This document shows, piece after piece, positions 12,691-24,427 of a stretch of 64,000 nucleotides of DNA. The stretch's first letter is position 1; every line of letters begins with the position of its first letter. The DNA comes from Okapia johnstoni (lineage: Eukaryota > Chordata > Mammalia > Artiodactyla > Giraffidae): NCBI GenBank assembly GCA_024291935.2, contig CM044315.1, positions 53,046,385 through 53,110,384 on the forward strand, in the 5' to 3' direction. The notes under the pieces were generated by a model. That model saw only the letters and a list, made by a program, of their open reading frames with translations. It ran no database searches and was not told the origin of the DNA. A program made the position numbers and the translations under genes.

Positions 12691-14221
12691 CTTAGAGGTG
12701 TCAGCCTTACTTAATTCCAGAGATGGTAGCAGTTAGAGATCAATTGTAGCATCTTGATGCTGTCTTTACATGGTTTCTCCTTATTTACTTAAGTGGTCTC
12801 AATTTGTTTTTTAAGCATTTAAGTGCTCAATTATGGTAATACTATTCTCAAGGGATTTGCTCTTCCCTCTCTCTGCTTTTTATGTGATCCCAGAGGCTTC
12901 CCTTATTGAAATATGGGCTTGATTTTCTCCCTGATAAGTTTATTATACTAAGGTTTTTTGGAGCTGTAGTCTCTGATACCGCCTTCCATTATAGAAGACA
13001 TTCCATTATGGGCACCTCCCTATTTTTGAAAATGTAATGGTTCTTTAACAAAATACTTGATCGATGAACCTGCTTGTGGAAAGGCATTGCTCATGTCCTT
13101 GACGTACACTGATGCTTTTCTCTTTGCTTCTACAGATGTTGCTTTAAAGCTCAATGTAGTTATGTCTTTTGAACAACATATATCATCCATAGTTAGAAGA
13201 TTGTATCATCCACTATTTAAGAATTATTTAGTCTCTAATGTCTTAAAATGAGAAGATTTATGCATTGTTTGCTTCCTATAGTTTAGGCTGATAATGCTTG
13301 ACAAATATTTAAAATGCTGAAGGTATTACATGCTGAAGAGTTAGTGTTAGCACTGGGTGTTTTGATTGCTTGTCTGTTTACATATCAGCGAAGACACTAC
13401 TCTGTCTTTATCTCTCATAAGAGTGTAATGCTGAAACTGGAAACAGACATGCCAAATATAGGAAGGGCAAATAATCTTTTCTCTTTTTATTTTGCAGCTA
13501 GAATAGTGGACATGGCATCTTAGCAGTTGTAAAAATTAAAATGATTAAAGGTTTGGGTATATCTCAAACATTTTATCCCACATCCCACTCCCACTGCCAT
13601 CCTACATCAATTTACAAAAACACTGATGCATCTTTTTTTTAAATTGCAGACAATTTGATTTTTATTGTTAAAAATTTTCTTTAAACATACTTACTTATAT
13701 ATTTCCATATTTGCTCTGCCTTTGTAACTAGAATACAATATCCTCAAAAATGGAAACTGTACTTTTTTATCTCTCAATAATTTCTAGTTTAGTTTAGTCA
13801 TGCGGTGAATGATATTAATTAATATGGCAGGTGCATAATATGACCTTGTGTGAGAGCCTATGTAGTGATCACAGCTGCTCCTTCATGTGTATCTGTGGCT
13901 TCTTCTTCAACCTTGAAGCACCCTCAATTCACATTTGGTGGAATTGCTACTGTCACATACTTCAAGCAATGACCCAGCCAAGCAATCTGTCCTGGGGAGT
14001 AAGATATGCCAGCAAGTCAGTGATTCACAGTTTTAGAGAATTTAAGATGACTTAGCACCAGAAATCTGGACAGCAAAGGAAGCAGTCTGAATTGAGGTTG
14101 TCTCATAGGAGGTGGCAGGGACTTAGCTTCTGGTTTAGGTGTTGAATAAGAAGGTGAGAGAGAGTTGAGGAGAAAGGGAGCATAAAGAGGAAAATAATCT
14201 TATTTCAATCATAAAAAGGGA
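12691..14221. other. Unassigned sequence
   Basis: No repeat family or exon is recognised. Three short plus-strand open frames (13057-13251, 13314-13523, 13831-14055) have no domain signal. Confidence 0.45.
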
Positions 14222-14350
14222 ACATAAAATTAAAAGACATTCGCTTATTGGAAGAAAAGCTATGACAAGCCTAGACAGTGTATTAAGAAGGAGAGACATC
14301 ACTTTGTCAACAAAGGCCCATATATTCAAAGCTATGGTTTTCTGGTAGTA

Positions 14351-15623
14351 ATGTACGGATGTGAGAGTTGGATCACAAAGAAGGCTGAGTGCCAAAAAAT
14401 TGATGCTTTTGAACTACGGTATTGGAGATATGTGAACCGTGAACTTCCAGATGTTCAAGCTGGTTTTAGAAAAGGCAGACGAACCGGAGATCAAATTGCC
14501 AATATCTGCTGGATCATCGAAAAAGCAAGCGAGTTCCAGAAAAACACCTATTTCTGCTTTATTGACTACGCCAAAGCCTTTGACTGTGTGGATCATAATA
14601 AACTGTGGAAAATTCTGAAAGAGATGGGAACACCAGACCATCTGATCTGTCTCTTTAGAAACCTGTATGCAGGTCAGGAAGCAACAGTTAGAACTGGACA
14701 TGGAACAACAGACTGGTTCCAAATAGGAAAAGGAGTACGTCAAGGCTGTATATTGTCACCCTGCTTATTTAACTTATATACAGAGTACATCATGAGAAAT
14801 GCTGGGCTGGAAGAAGCACAAGCTGGAATCAAGATTGCTGGAAGAAATATAAATAACTTCAGATATGCAGATGACACTACCCTTATGGCAGACAGTGAAG
14901 AAGAACTAAAGAGCCTCTTGATGAAAGTGAAAGAGGAGAGTGAAAAAGTTGGCTTAAAGCTCAACGTTCAGAAAACTAAGATCATGGCATCTGGTCCCAT
15001 CACTTCATGGGAAATAGATGGCGAAACAGTGGAAACAGTGTCAGACTTTATTTTTAGGGGGCTCCAAAATCACTGCTGATGGTGATAGCAGCCATGAAAT
15101 TAAAAGACGCTTACTCCTTGGAAGGAAGGTGATGACCAACCTAGATAGCATATTTAAAAGCAGAGACATTACTTTGCCAACAAAGGTCTGTCTAGTCAAG
15201 GCTATGGTTTTTCCAGTAGTCATGTATGGATGTGAGAGTTGGACGATGAAGAAAGCTGAGTGCCGAAGAATTGATGCTTTTGAACTGTGGTGTTGGAGAA
15301 GACTCTTGAGAGTCCCTTGGACTGCAAGGAGATCCAACCAGTCCATTCTAAAGGAGATCAGTCCTGGGTGTTCATTAGTAGAACTGATGTTGAAGCTGAA
15401 ACTCCAACACTTTGGCCACCTCATGCGAAGAGTTTACTCATTCAAAAAGACCCTAATGCTTGGAAGGATTGAGGGCAGGAGGAGAAGGGGATCACAGAGG
15501 ATGAGATGGTTGAATGGCATCACTAACTCGATGGACATGGGTTTGGGTAAATTCCGAGAGTTGGTGGTGGACAGGGAGGCCTGGCGTGCTGCGATTCATG
15601 GGGTCGCAAAGAGTCGGACATGA
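14351..15623 (+). pseudogene. BovB ORF2 remnant (reverse transcriptase and C-terminal region)
   Basis: Two overlapping frames make up this remnant. The first, 242 codons at 14351-15079, begins with about 26 residues from the older BovB and then runs through the junction at 14429 into the reverse-transcriptase domain of the younger copy. Seen in it are FIDYAKAFDCVDH, the IGKGVRQGCILSP block and the catalytic YADD box at 14864-14875. A frameshift near 15050-15065 moves the rest into a second frame (15018-15623), which carries [25 protein letters not shown] and HGVAKSRT at the C-terminus. The amino-terminal endonuclease domain is absent because of 5' truncation. In BovB the full protein is an endonuclease-reverse transcriptase that copies its own RNA, and BovB-tailed SINE RNA, at a nicked genomic target. 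This copy cannot make that enzyme. Confidence 0.9.
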
Positions 15624-15650
15624 CCAAGCGACTGAACTGAGCTGAACTGA
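14429..15650 (+). mobile_element. Younger BovB LINE nested in BovB, 5'-truncated
   Basis: A 1222-bp BovB copy starting within the reverse-transcriptase domain (VNRELPDVQAGF) and ending with gactgaactgagctgaactg, the typical BovB 3' repeat. The 8-bp repeat attggaga at 14421-14428 and 15651-15658 fits a target-site duplication and fixes both ends. Only one frameshift (about 15050-15065) breaks its coding frame, which fits a fairly young insertion. Confidence 0.93.
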
Positions 15651-16001
15651 ATTGGAGAAGACTCATGGGAGTCCCTTGGACAGTAAAGATATCAAACCAG
15701 TCAATCCTAAGGGAAATCAACCCTGAGTATTCATGGGAAGGACTGACGCTGAAGCTGAAAACTCCAATTCTTTGGATACCTGATATGAAAGTCGACTCAC
15801 TGGAAAAGACCCTGATGCTGGGAAAGATTGAGGGCAGGAGGAGAAGGGGAGGACAGAGGATGAGATGCTTGATGGCATCAATGACTTAATGGAACATGAA
15901 TTTAAGGAAAATCCAGGAAATAATGAAGGACAGGGAAGTGTGGCATGCTGCAGTCTATAGGGTTGCAAAGAGTAGGACATGACTTAGTGAGTGAACAACA
16001 A

Positions 16002-17881
16002 TATTAGAAAGCCACATGAGGCAAATCATACAGATAATGACATAAGCATAGAGATCATGCCTGGAAGAGTAAGATCATAAGAGGGGCAGAGAAATAGTGA
16101 CAAGGAAAAGGTAGAGACTGTTATGAGAATGCAATGTCAGCTGAGAATCAAATCATGATTAGGTTACCCTGACATTATTCCATGAGTGCTGGCATAGCTC
16201 CTCAAAATCTTTCAAATAAGAATTAGGACAGACAGTACAATGAAGAAGGGCTGAGCCTAAATGCTAAAGCCAAGTGTTTCCAGCTCTACAGAAACTGATT
16301 CAGAGACCAGGAAAGTGACAGTGCTGAATGAAGGGAACAATAATTATATTTTATTTTTCTTAAGGATATTTTATTTTCCAAAGCTAAATAAGTTCTAAGA
16401 AGAAAAATCTTAGGGAAAGATTAAGTTTAGAAATTGTCCATATATTCATTTTACTTTGATGACAGTCTCACTACTTGGCTAGATGAAACGTTGCCATATT
16501 GTTTCTTATCTATTGACATATTATCTGGTGTTAAAGTCAGAGTGCATTAGAGACAATGCTTTATGACCATTATCTTTAATATGTCCTCACCATTTCACCT
16601 ACCATCCTGAATACCTGATGGTGCATCTGAGTCAGATATCGATCTTCAAACCACACTTGCTAGATTAAAGAGTGATGGCAATCCCAAACTTATTGTAGTA
16701 TTTTAAGGTTTTTCATAAATCACGGGATTAGATACACTAAGGATTTTGCTCTGAAGCCTACTTAAGACACATGCCCTACAAATTATTCTTTTAATACTTT
16801 CAACATTTTGACTGCAAGTTTAAACACACTTTTTTAATATAACAAGTACTAGAATTTTTGAAATGCAAATTTCATAAAATGCCTCATGCTTCATGTCTGG
16901 AAGACTGGTACAATTTATTAATTACTTTGATTAATTTGTAATATTTAATTATATCAACAGCTATAATCAAATGCCTGCCTTATTATTTCTATTCATCAAG
17001 CAATCATTGACAATAATGTAACAGGTGTAATATTTCATATTTCTGTTACAAGTTTAATTAAGTGACAGGTCTGTACCTCCCAATTTCACTAAATAAAACA
17101 AAGATGTGGCCTTACATAGCAGTGTCAAAACTGTAGGAGTTGATGAGCAACACTCTTAAGATAGTCATGTTCAATTAATTTCTAAATTACACAGAATTGT
17201 TTGAAAAATAACTAATTTAATAAATGATTTTATCCTAATTAACAAAAGTGTATTCTGAAGTCCCCCTACTGAATACAATTCTCTTGTTTGTATCAGCAGT
17301 TCATTAGCGAAAAAGTAATACCTACCATAAATGTGATTATTGAAAATCTTATGTGTTTTACATCAAATTAGTAAATACTATAATTCTAAATCAGGGCATA
17401 TACAAAATTTAAACAATTGTGTGATTTTGACTAAATATTAAATATGTATCTATCAAAACAGTACTATATTTTAGAAGGATCAGAAGCAACTAGAACTTCC
17501 CCCAGAGAATTTTAATCATCCCTGATACACAGGGAATTATAGTCAGAAAGATGTGTTTAATGTAACTAGGAGCAAAGTTTAATAACCTTGGCCTGGTTGC
17601 CTAGTAGTAGTATAGTCAAATAAGAGAAAAAATATGTTCATGTATTCATAGACTGAACCCTCTTAAATTATTTTTTTCTAATATAAGGGTCTCTAACTAT
17701 AAGACTTGACAGAAATCCAGTTGCATTTTTTTGAAGTCATTTACTTTGCCTTTTGGCATAACCGTATTCAACTAATCTTTTTTTGTCTATGTTACAACCA
17801 TAGATACTTCAGCAACTGCAGTCTAGGTACCAACTATGGGTGATTTACTTTTACAGTGGATATGAAGCACTTATTGTGACT
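16002..17881. other. Unassigned AT-rich sequence
   Basis: No repeat, exon or RNA gene is recognised in this 1.9-kb stretch. Confidence 0.5.
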
Positions 17882-17893
17882 CATGCTGGCTGA

Positions 17894-18110
17894 TGGGCTT
17901 CCCAGGTGGCACTAATGGTAAAGAACTCACCTGCCAATGCAGGAGATGCAAAAGACAGGTTCAATCCCTATTGGGAAGATCCCCTGGAGAAGGAAATGGC
18001 AATTTACTCCAGTATTCTTGCCTGGAGAATCTCATGGATAGAGGAGCCTAGTGGGCCACAGTCCATGAGATCGCAAAGAATTGGATACAACTGAAGTGAC
18101 TGAGCATGCA
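17894..18110 (+). mobile_element. Bov-tA SINE
   Basis: Sense Bov-tA: gggcttcccaggtggcac head, a gttcaatccc box B, aagatcccctggagaagg and the terminal body. The 12-bp repeat catgctg(g/a)ctga at 17882-17893 and 18121-18132 flanks the SINE plus its ATGC tail, with one mismatch. Confidence 0.94.
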
Positions 18111-18126
18111 TGCATGCATGCATGCT
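18104..18126. repeat. (ATGC)n microsatellite at a SINE tail
   Basis: About six tandem GCAT units directly follow the 3' end of the Bov-tA and run into its 3' target-site duplication. The array probably grew from the SINE tail plus the first bases of the duplication. Confidence 0.9.
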
Positions 18127-18407
18127 GACTGACAGCCCAGTTTTGTGAGCTAATTTTCCTGATGGCAATTGGAAATATAATAAATTACTCTACCCCTTAA
18201 CTATAGGTAATTAAGACACTGCAAAATTCTGACTGATGGAATTCACCAGTCTGATTTTTCTTAATGAGTTCAAGGATATAGACTTACAATAGCACAGGTT
18301 ACAATAACTAGAGATTCAATAAAGTAATAATGCACTTGATTTACATTTTTATATAATGCATACAGACATTTCTGAATTGCTATTTGTAAAAGTCTACAAA
18401 CAAAATG

Positions 18408-18544
18408 GGAGAAGGAACTGGCAACCCACTCCAATATTCTTGCCTTGAGAATCCTATGGACAGAGAAGCCTGGTAGGCTACAGTCCATGGGGTCGCAAGA
18501 GTCAGACACGACCTAGCGACTAAACTACCACCACCACCACCACC
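18408..18544 (+). mobile_element. Bov-A/Bov-tA SINE, 5'-truncated, (CCA)n tail
   Basis: Only the BovB-derived body is present, from ggagaaggaactggcaaccc to agtcagacacgacctagcg, followed by a (CCA)n tail at about 18528-18544. The perfect 12-bp repeat acaaacaaaatg at 18396-18407 and 18545-18556 shows that this short form is a real insertion and not a deleted long one. Confidence 0.93.
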
Positions 18545-18872
18545 ACAAACAAAATGACCCAAACTCTCAATCAGTTTCACTTTTTTAGAAAGCTACAAAT
18601 GTGCATAAAAAAATTTGGCTTTCAGTGCCATATTTGTGAGCATGAAGGAGGGACTGTAATATTTAGGAATGCTACTAGAAGTTGCGGTATTCAGAATTAC
18701 TTCACAATCATAAATAGGTTGCCTAAGGTAGCCATCTGGCTTATTTTAATAGTATGAGTCACTATGTCTCTAGGGAATTCTCAAGGTTAGGAGTTTTCAG
18801 AAACATGCTGAAAGAAAGAGACTCTTTCTTTCACAGACTCTTTTTTTCACAGGAAAAAATCACAGCTTGACT

Positions 18873-19053
18873 CTATGGTTCTCAAACTTTAGTGAGCATG
18901 AGAATGCCCTGGAGGGTTTTAAATAGACATTTCTTGATCCTATCTCCAAGAGTTTCTTTCTCAGTATCTCTGAAATGAAGGCTGATAGTTTGCATCTCTA
19001 ATAAGTTCCCAAGCAACATTATGCTGTTGTGCCTGACTACTCTATGAGAACCA
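18873..19053 (+). mobile_element. MER5A DNA transposon
   Basis: A non-autonomous hAT-Charlie element. It starts with atggttctcaaactttagtg and cctggagggttttaaa, continues with agagtttctttctcagta and tttgcatctctaataagttc, and ends with the inverted terminal motif tgagaacca. It is an old mammalian repeat, complete or nearly so. Confidence 0.9.
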
Positions 19054-19182
19054 CCTGGCTTAAGCAAATCAAGTTTCATTCTGTTCTGGAACATGGAACA
19101 ACAACAATAAAAAAGAGCTTTAAAGAAATCAATCATTTACAATGTACAAAGAAATAAAAGCCGCCATATTTAGTATAACTTA

Positions 19183-20276
19183 GGGGCTGCACACACTCCA
19201 GTACTTTTGCCTGGAAAATCCCATGGACGGAGGAGGCTGGTGGGTTGCAGTCCATGGGGTCGCAAAGAGTCGGACATGACTGAGCGACTGCACTTTCACT
19301 TTTCACTTTGATGTATTGGAGAAGGAAATGGCAACCCACTCCAGTGTTCTTGCCTGGAGAATCCTAGGGACGGGAGAGCCTGGTGGGCTGCCATCTATGG
19401 GGTCTCACAGAGTCGGACACAACTGACTTGACTTAGCAGCATCAGCAGCAGGGGCTGCACAAGTTGGAATCAAGATTCCTGGGAGAAATATCAATAACCT
19501 CAGATATGCAGATGACAACACCCTTATATCAGAAAGTGAAGAGGAACTGAAGTGCCTCTTGATGAAAATGAAAGAGGAGAGTGAAAAAGTTGGCTTAAAA
19601 CTCAGCATTCAAAACCTAAGATCATTGGCATTCCATCCCATTGCTTCATGGCAAATAGGTGGAAACAGTGAGACTTTATTTTCTTGGACTCCAAAATCAC
19701 TACTGATGATGACTGCAGTCATGAAATTAAAAGATGCTTGCTCCTTGGAAGAAAAGCTGTGACAAACCTAGATAGCATATTAAAGAGCAGAGACATTACT
19801 TTGCTGACAAAGGTCCAAATAGTCAAAGCTCTGGTTTTTCCAGTAGTCATGTATGGATGTGAGAGTTGGACCATAAAGAAACCTGAGCACCAAAGAATTG
19901 ATGCTTTTGAACTGTGGTGTTGGAGAAGACTCTTGAGAGTCCCTTGGACTGCAAGGAGATTCAACCAGTCAATCCTAAAGGAAATCAGTCTTGAATATTC
20001 ATTGGAAGGACTGATGCTAAAGTTAGAAGCACCAATACTTTGGCCACCTGATGTGAAGAACTAACTCACTGGAGAAGACCCTGATGCTGGGCAAGATTGA
20101 AGGCAGTAGGAGAAAGGGACGAGAGAGAATGAGATGGTTGGATGGCATCACCGACTCCATGAACGTAAGTTTGAGCAAGCTTTGGGAGTTGGTGATGGAC
20201 AGCAAAACCTGGTGTGCTGCAGTCCATGGGGTTGCAAAGTGTCAGACACGACTGAGCAACTGAACTGAACTGAGGA
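19183..20276 (+). mobile_element. BovB LINE, 5'-truncated, interrupted by a Bov-A2
   Basis: BovB from mid reverse transcriptase to the terminus. It has cagatatgcagatgac (YADD) near 19501-19516, then the lysine-rich KVKEESEK-type stretch. The VMYGCESW and FELWCWRR blocks follow at about 19850-19930, and the end is ctgaactgaactgag. A frameshift near 19680 separates two open frames. The first bases of the copy (19183-19193) are cut off from the rest by the Bov-A2 at 19194-19449. Confidence 0.9.
19194..19449 (+). mobile_element. Bov-A2 dimeric SINE
   Basis: Two BovB-derived monomers in tandem (19194-19300 and about 19316-19430) are joined by a ctttcacttttcacttt linker. The tail is (agc)n-like. 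The 12-bp repeat aggggctgcaca flanks it at 19182-19193 and 19450-19461. It landed just inside the 5' end of the BovB copy. Confidence 0.9.
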
Positions 20277-20295
20277 GCCAGACAACCGTGCCTAA

Positions 20296-20351
<56 letters not shown>

Positions 20352-20363
20352 ACACGTGCATGT
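20296..20363. repeat. (TG)n(CG)n(CA)n microsatellite, 68 bp alternating purine-pyrimidine
   Basis: A long TG run passes into cgcgcgcgc and then cacgcacacgtgcatgt. Purine and pyrimidine alternate without a break over the whole interval. It lies at the 3' tail of the minus-strand Bov-tA at 20362-20578, a common place for microsatellites to arise. Confidence 0.97.
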
Positions 20364-20578
20364 TAGGTTGCTCCTTACGTGACCTTTGGGGTTGACTCTT
20401 TGTGACCCCATGGACCATAGCCTGCCAGGTTCCTCTGTCCTTGAGATTTCCCAGGCAAGAATACTGGAGTGGGTTGCCGTATCCTCCTCTAGAGGAGCTT
20501 ACTGACCCAGGGATTGAACCTGCGTCTCTTAGGTCTCTTGCATTGGCAGGTGAGTTCTTTAACACTAGTGCCACCCTA
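20362..20578 (-). mobile_element. Bov-tA SINE
   Basis: Minus-strand Bov-tA. From low to high coordinate: gttgactctttgtgacccc, ccaggcaagaatactggagtg, acccagggattgaacc and the head, ending in agtgccaccc. Its tail abuts the TG/CG repeat. Confidence 0.9.
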
Positions 20579-21842
20579 CTGACATAATTACCCTTTTTCT
20601 TTAATACCAGTGATTTTTCTAATCTGGGATGATCTGCTTCTTTTCAAAGGTGATGGGCATTAACATATATTGCTGGAAATTCAGTAGGAATAGCCCTTAC
20701 AAAATGCATCTCTATTTTAAACTGATATTTTTAAAAGGCAAATTTCTACCAGTGTTTACATAAAATACTTCTTTTAATACAAAAAAGCATAACTTTCTGA
20801 AGTGGGATAATTTTAAACCAAGAAAAAATTATGTAGTTTAAGTATGGACTAATCCTTCTCAAATTCTATTTGGAATCAGCAGAAATTTTAACTTGACTGT
20901 AATTATTTCATTGATTTGACAGAGGTTCCCACAGCTATGTATCTTGGTCCCCATATGGACTTCTCAAAAATCCCAGTAAGCTACTAAACACCTGTTTGGA
21001 AGAAGAAAGCACATTGTATTGTAGGAAGTAATGTGCATTGTACAATGCCCTATAATCTAAAACCTCAGTGTTATGAAATGTGTTTTAAATTTCCTTCTTC
21101 TTTCATTTTCTCCCTCTCTATTCATCTCTCTTATTACCCTACCTCTCCTTTCTCAAACAGAAAGATGAAAACCCTCTACCACATAGTTGCACAAGACATT
21201 TCTTTAATTATCTGCCCTTCCCACTTCCCTATTTTCTTTCATTATCCTATCCTCATCTTTGCCTTTCCCAGTGACCAGCAGCTGTCTCTGACAAGTGTAG
21301 CAGTTTATCATACTTTCATGAGTGGAGCAGTCAACCAATAAAGGCAATTAAAACTCTATCTTGATATTTATCTCTATATATCCACCTTTAATGTATTTCC
21401 CAAGGGACTACTGAATTACAAGTTTGTGGGAGTCTTTGAAAACATATCTATATTTACATCCATATAGATATATTTTCAGAATATACTGTGTATGTTTGTG
21501 TGTGTGCTCATGTATCTGGGTGCTAAGTAGCTAACAACTCATTATCTGCATTGTTAAAGTTGCCAATATATTCTTTATACTTAGTTTCTTCCAAAGAACT
21601 AAGATCATTTTATTAAAATACTTTACTTGGTAAATGAATCAGATATCAGATTTATTTGCATTTGTTCTGACATTATTCTTTATGCTAGAAGATTGATTCT
21701 TGAAGAGCAATAACAGATGAATGAGACCTTTTGCCACAACTCTTCATATTTCAGTGTCCCCTTTTACTAGGTTGGATATCTGTTCTGTTTTCCTACTTTC
21801 TTCTTCCTTTCTTTCTTCTTCTGACATGCATTACTTAATACT
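20579..21842. other. Unassigned sequence
   Basis: No repeat or exon is recognised. There is a pyrimidine-rich part at 21090-21270 and a short GT run near 21486-21508. Confidence 0.5.
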
Positions 21843-21994
21843 GCAAGTGTGGTCAGCAGAAGGCAACTATTGACATTACCTGGCAGTTTGTTATGAATAC
21901 AGAATTCCAGAACTTCTCAAAGACAGTAAATTAGAATCTGAATTTCAACAAAATTCTCGGGTAACTCCTTTAAGTATGATGTGTGAGGAGCACT
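21843..21994 (-). mobile_element. MER5A DNA transposon
   Basis: Minus orientation: aagtgtggtcagcagaagg, cattacctggcagtttgtta, tgaatacagaattccag, agaatctgaatttcaac and gtgaggagcac. This is the same family as the element at 18873 in the opposite orientation. Confidence 0.85.
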
Positions 21995-22421
21995 AACTCA
22001 TTATATCATCTATCAGTAACCACCACCAACAGGTACTTCACAGGTCACACATAGCACATAGATGTGTTATTCACTTTTAATTGTATTTTAAAGTGTTCTA
22101 ATTATTTGGGAACATAGGAGATTTAGGAGATATCGTGTTAGAACATGGATCCCCAATTCTATTAGTTAAAATATTTGACTGACCTAGGCACACATTTCCA
22201 CAGGGAAAAAAAAATCTGTTTAAATAGTTGAACTTGCTTCTATTTAAATAGCTATAAAATGTATAAGAAGCCCAGTCATATTTGAATTTCAAGTAAACAA
22301 CACTCTTAAAATAATCATATGCCCAATATTGCATGTGACATGCTCATACTAAAAAAAAAAAAAGGTATTCATTTTCAATTAAAATTCAAATTTGATATTG
22401 TTTCATTTTTCTTAAATATAG
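21995..22421. other. Unassigned sequence
   Basis: AT-rich with an A13 run at 22351-22363. No recognised feature. Confidence 0.5.
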
Positions 22422-22956
22422 CAGTCCTAGAAGGAAAGTTATGACCAACCTAGACAGCATATTGAAAAGCAGAGAAACCACTGCGTCAACAAAGGTCCGT
22501 CTAGTCAAGGCTATGGTTTTTCCAGTGGTCATGTATGGATGTGAGAGTTGGACTGTGAAGAAAGCTGAGTGCCGAAGAAATGATGCTTTTGAACTGTGGT
22601 ATTGGAGAAGACTCTTGAGAGTCCCTTGGACTGCAAGGACATCCAACCAGTCCATTCTAAAGGAGACCAGTCCTAGGTGTTCATTGGAAGGACTGATGTT
22701 GAAGCTGAAACTCCAATACTTTGGCCTCCTCATGCGAAGAGCTGACTCACTGGAAAAGACCCTGATGCTGGGAAAGATTGAGGGCAGGAGGAGAAGAGGA
22801 TGACAGAGGATAAGAGGGTTGGATGGCATCACTGACTCAGTGGACATGGGTTTGGGTGGACTCCGGGAGTTGGTGGTGGACAGGGAGGCCTGGCCTATTG
22901 CGGTTCATGAGGTCGCAAAGAGTCGGATACGACTGAGCAACTGAACTGAACTGAAC
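22422..22956 (+). mobile_element. BovB LINE 3' end
   Basis: A 5'-truncated copy beginning in the C-terminal region of ORF2. An open frame at 22441-22803 retains [11 protein letters not shown], a [14 protein letters not shown] block and [13 protein letters not shown]. It ends with the ctgaactgaactgaac 3' repeat. Low divergence from the other young copies suggests a recent insertion. No target-site duplication is clear. Confidence 0.93.
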
Positions 22957-24427
22957 TCCCTATTCATCAGTATGTGATCATGAGAAAGTGTTAAGTCTAT
23001 TGATAAACAAGTATAAAGAAAGCATCTACACATAGTAAGAAATTAGAAAAGGCTTACTGTCTTTCCTTTTCCTTTATTTTTCTTGTATACCTGTCTTATA
23101 ACATCTGCAAAGCCAGGTCTAAATTTAAAATAAATATTTATTAAATTACATAATTCAGTGAAAAAAGGAATGCTTTTGAAGCAGAAATACTTTTTCACAG
23201 CAATTTGTACCAAGATGGAAAAAATTTATCTTCACTGTTGAACATTTGAAAACTCAAGAAATTATAAAGAAACATGAATCACACATAATGATGAAAGATA
23301 AATTCCACACACTTAAGTTTCAGTTATTTTCTATGACTCTATATTACTATCAATTTGATTATGCTAAAAATATAGTATTAAATTCTATTTTTGTTAACCT
23401 AATATGTCAGAGATAGTACAAATGCCAACAGAATAAAATTATTTAAAACTATCCTATGGGTGAAATTTACTTGTGTAGTTATTTATTGTTATTTAGGCTA
23501 TTACTGGCTTCCCAATGGCATAAAAAAAATAAAATCTATAATACTAAAACCCTAGAAACAATTTCAATAACCAGTCTTTAAAAATGCTTATATATTTATT
23601 TTAACAACATGAGATGCTGACATTCAACACTTTTGATATATAAACAGCAATTTCATATGGTTCAGTTTAAGAAATTGAGATGAATTCAAGGATGAGCTAT
23701 CATATACCATAAGAATCCTTAAAAATATTTAGAAAATATGATGAAATATTTATATCACTCTGTGAAAACAAAACAAAAAATGTAAAAAAAAAAAAAAAAA
23801 AAGCACAAATTTTTAGAAAGACCTCTCTGTGGTGGGTTCAGTGGTGAGTTCATTTGGTTGTTTCTATAAAATTTCTGCAACTTTCTTGAATTTTTCATTT
23901 TCAATATATGTAATTATATTGTTTTGTAATTAGAAAACAGCTTATGTTTTAAGTACTTTTAGTAACAATAGGAGTGGTTCAAAATCAAAATTAAATAAAA
24001 GAAAGTGATCGTATAATGTCTACCTCTGGATATTCTCTGATCTTTTCTTCCTTATTCCAGGAATACAGGTTTGCAAAAGATGATCATTCTTAGTTCAGTG
24101 TATGAAGAAACTTGGGTAAATGTCTTTCCAAAAGTCATAACGAAAGTCTGCAGCTGCACTATGCAAGCAGTTGAGGAGTCCGGCAACTATTTTATCAGTT
24201 TCTATTCCGAGTATAAAACACATGTTTGAGACTCAATGTTTTCTCATCTGATTCATCTTAAACCTATGGGAAACTCAAGGGGAGGGTTGTGGTTACCCCT
24301 ACAATGTACTTAGTAGTACAACGGTTTCTCCTTTCTCTACTCTTATCTCAGAGGAAGTGAATAGTTGTGTGTGTACAATGATAGGTCCTGAACTGAGTAG
24401 CTGAAAGTTTGGAATCTAATATAACTA
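22957..24427. other. Unassigned AT-rich sequence
   Basis: No exon or repeat family is recognised. A poly-A run of about 18 lies at 23785-23802. Confidence 0.5.

Larger units (their letters stand above)
14222..16001 (+). mobile_element. Older BovB LINE fragment, split by a younger BovB
   Basis: The outer copy occupies 14222-14428 and 15651-16001. The left part encodes the region ending in [12 protein letters not shown] sequence and FELRYWR. The right part resumes at the homologous attggagaagactc and continues to the BovB terminus (aggacatgacttagtgag and gaacaaca). The outer copy is clearly more diverged than the inner one, and frame is lost in its right part. Confidence 0.9.

Noticed and set aside
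14351..15079. 242-codon reverse-transcriptase frame as an intact gene
   Set aside because: It spans two nested BovB copies, lacks the endonuclease and ends at a frameshift.
20066..20574. Minus-strand open frames with long Thr-His runs
   Set aside because: They are translations of the TG/CG microsatellite and SINE sequence.
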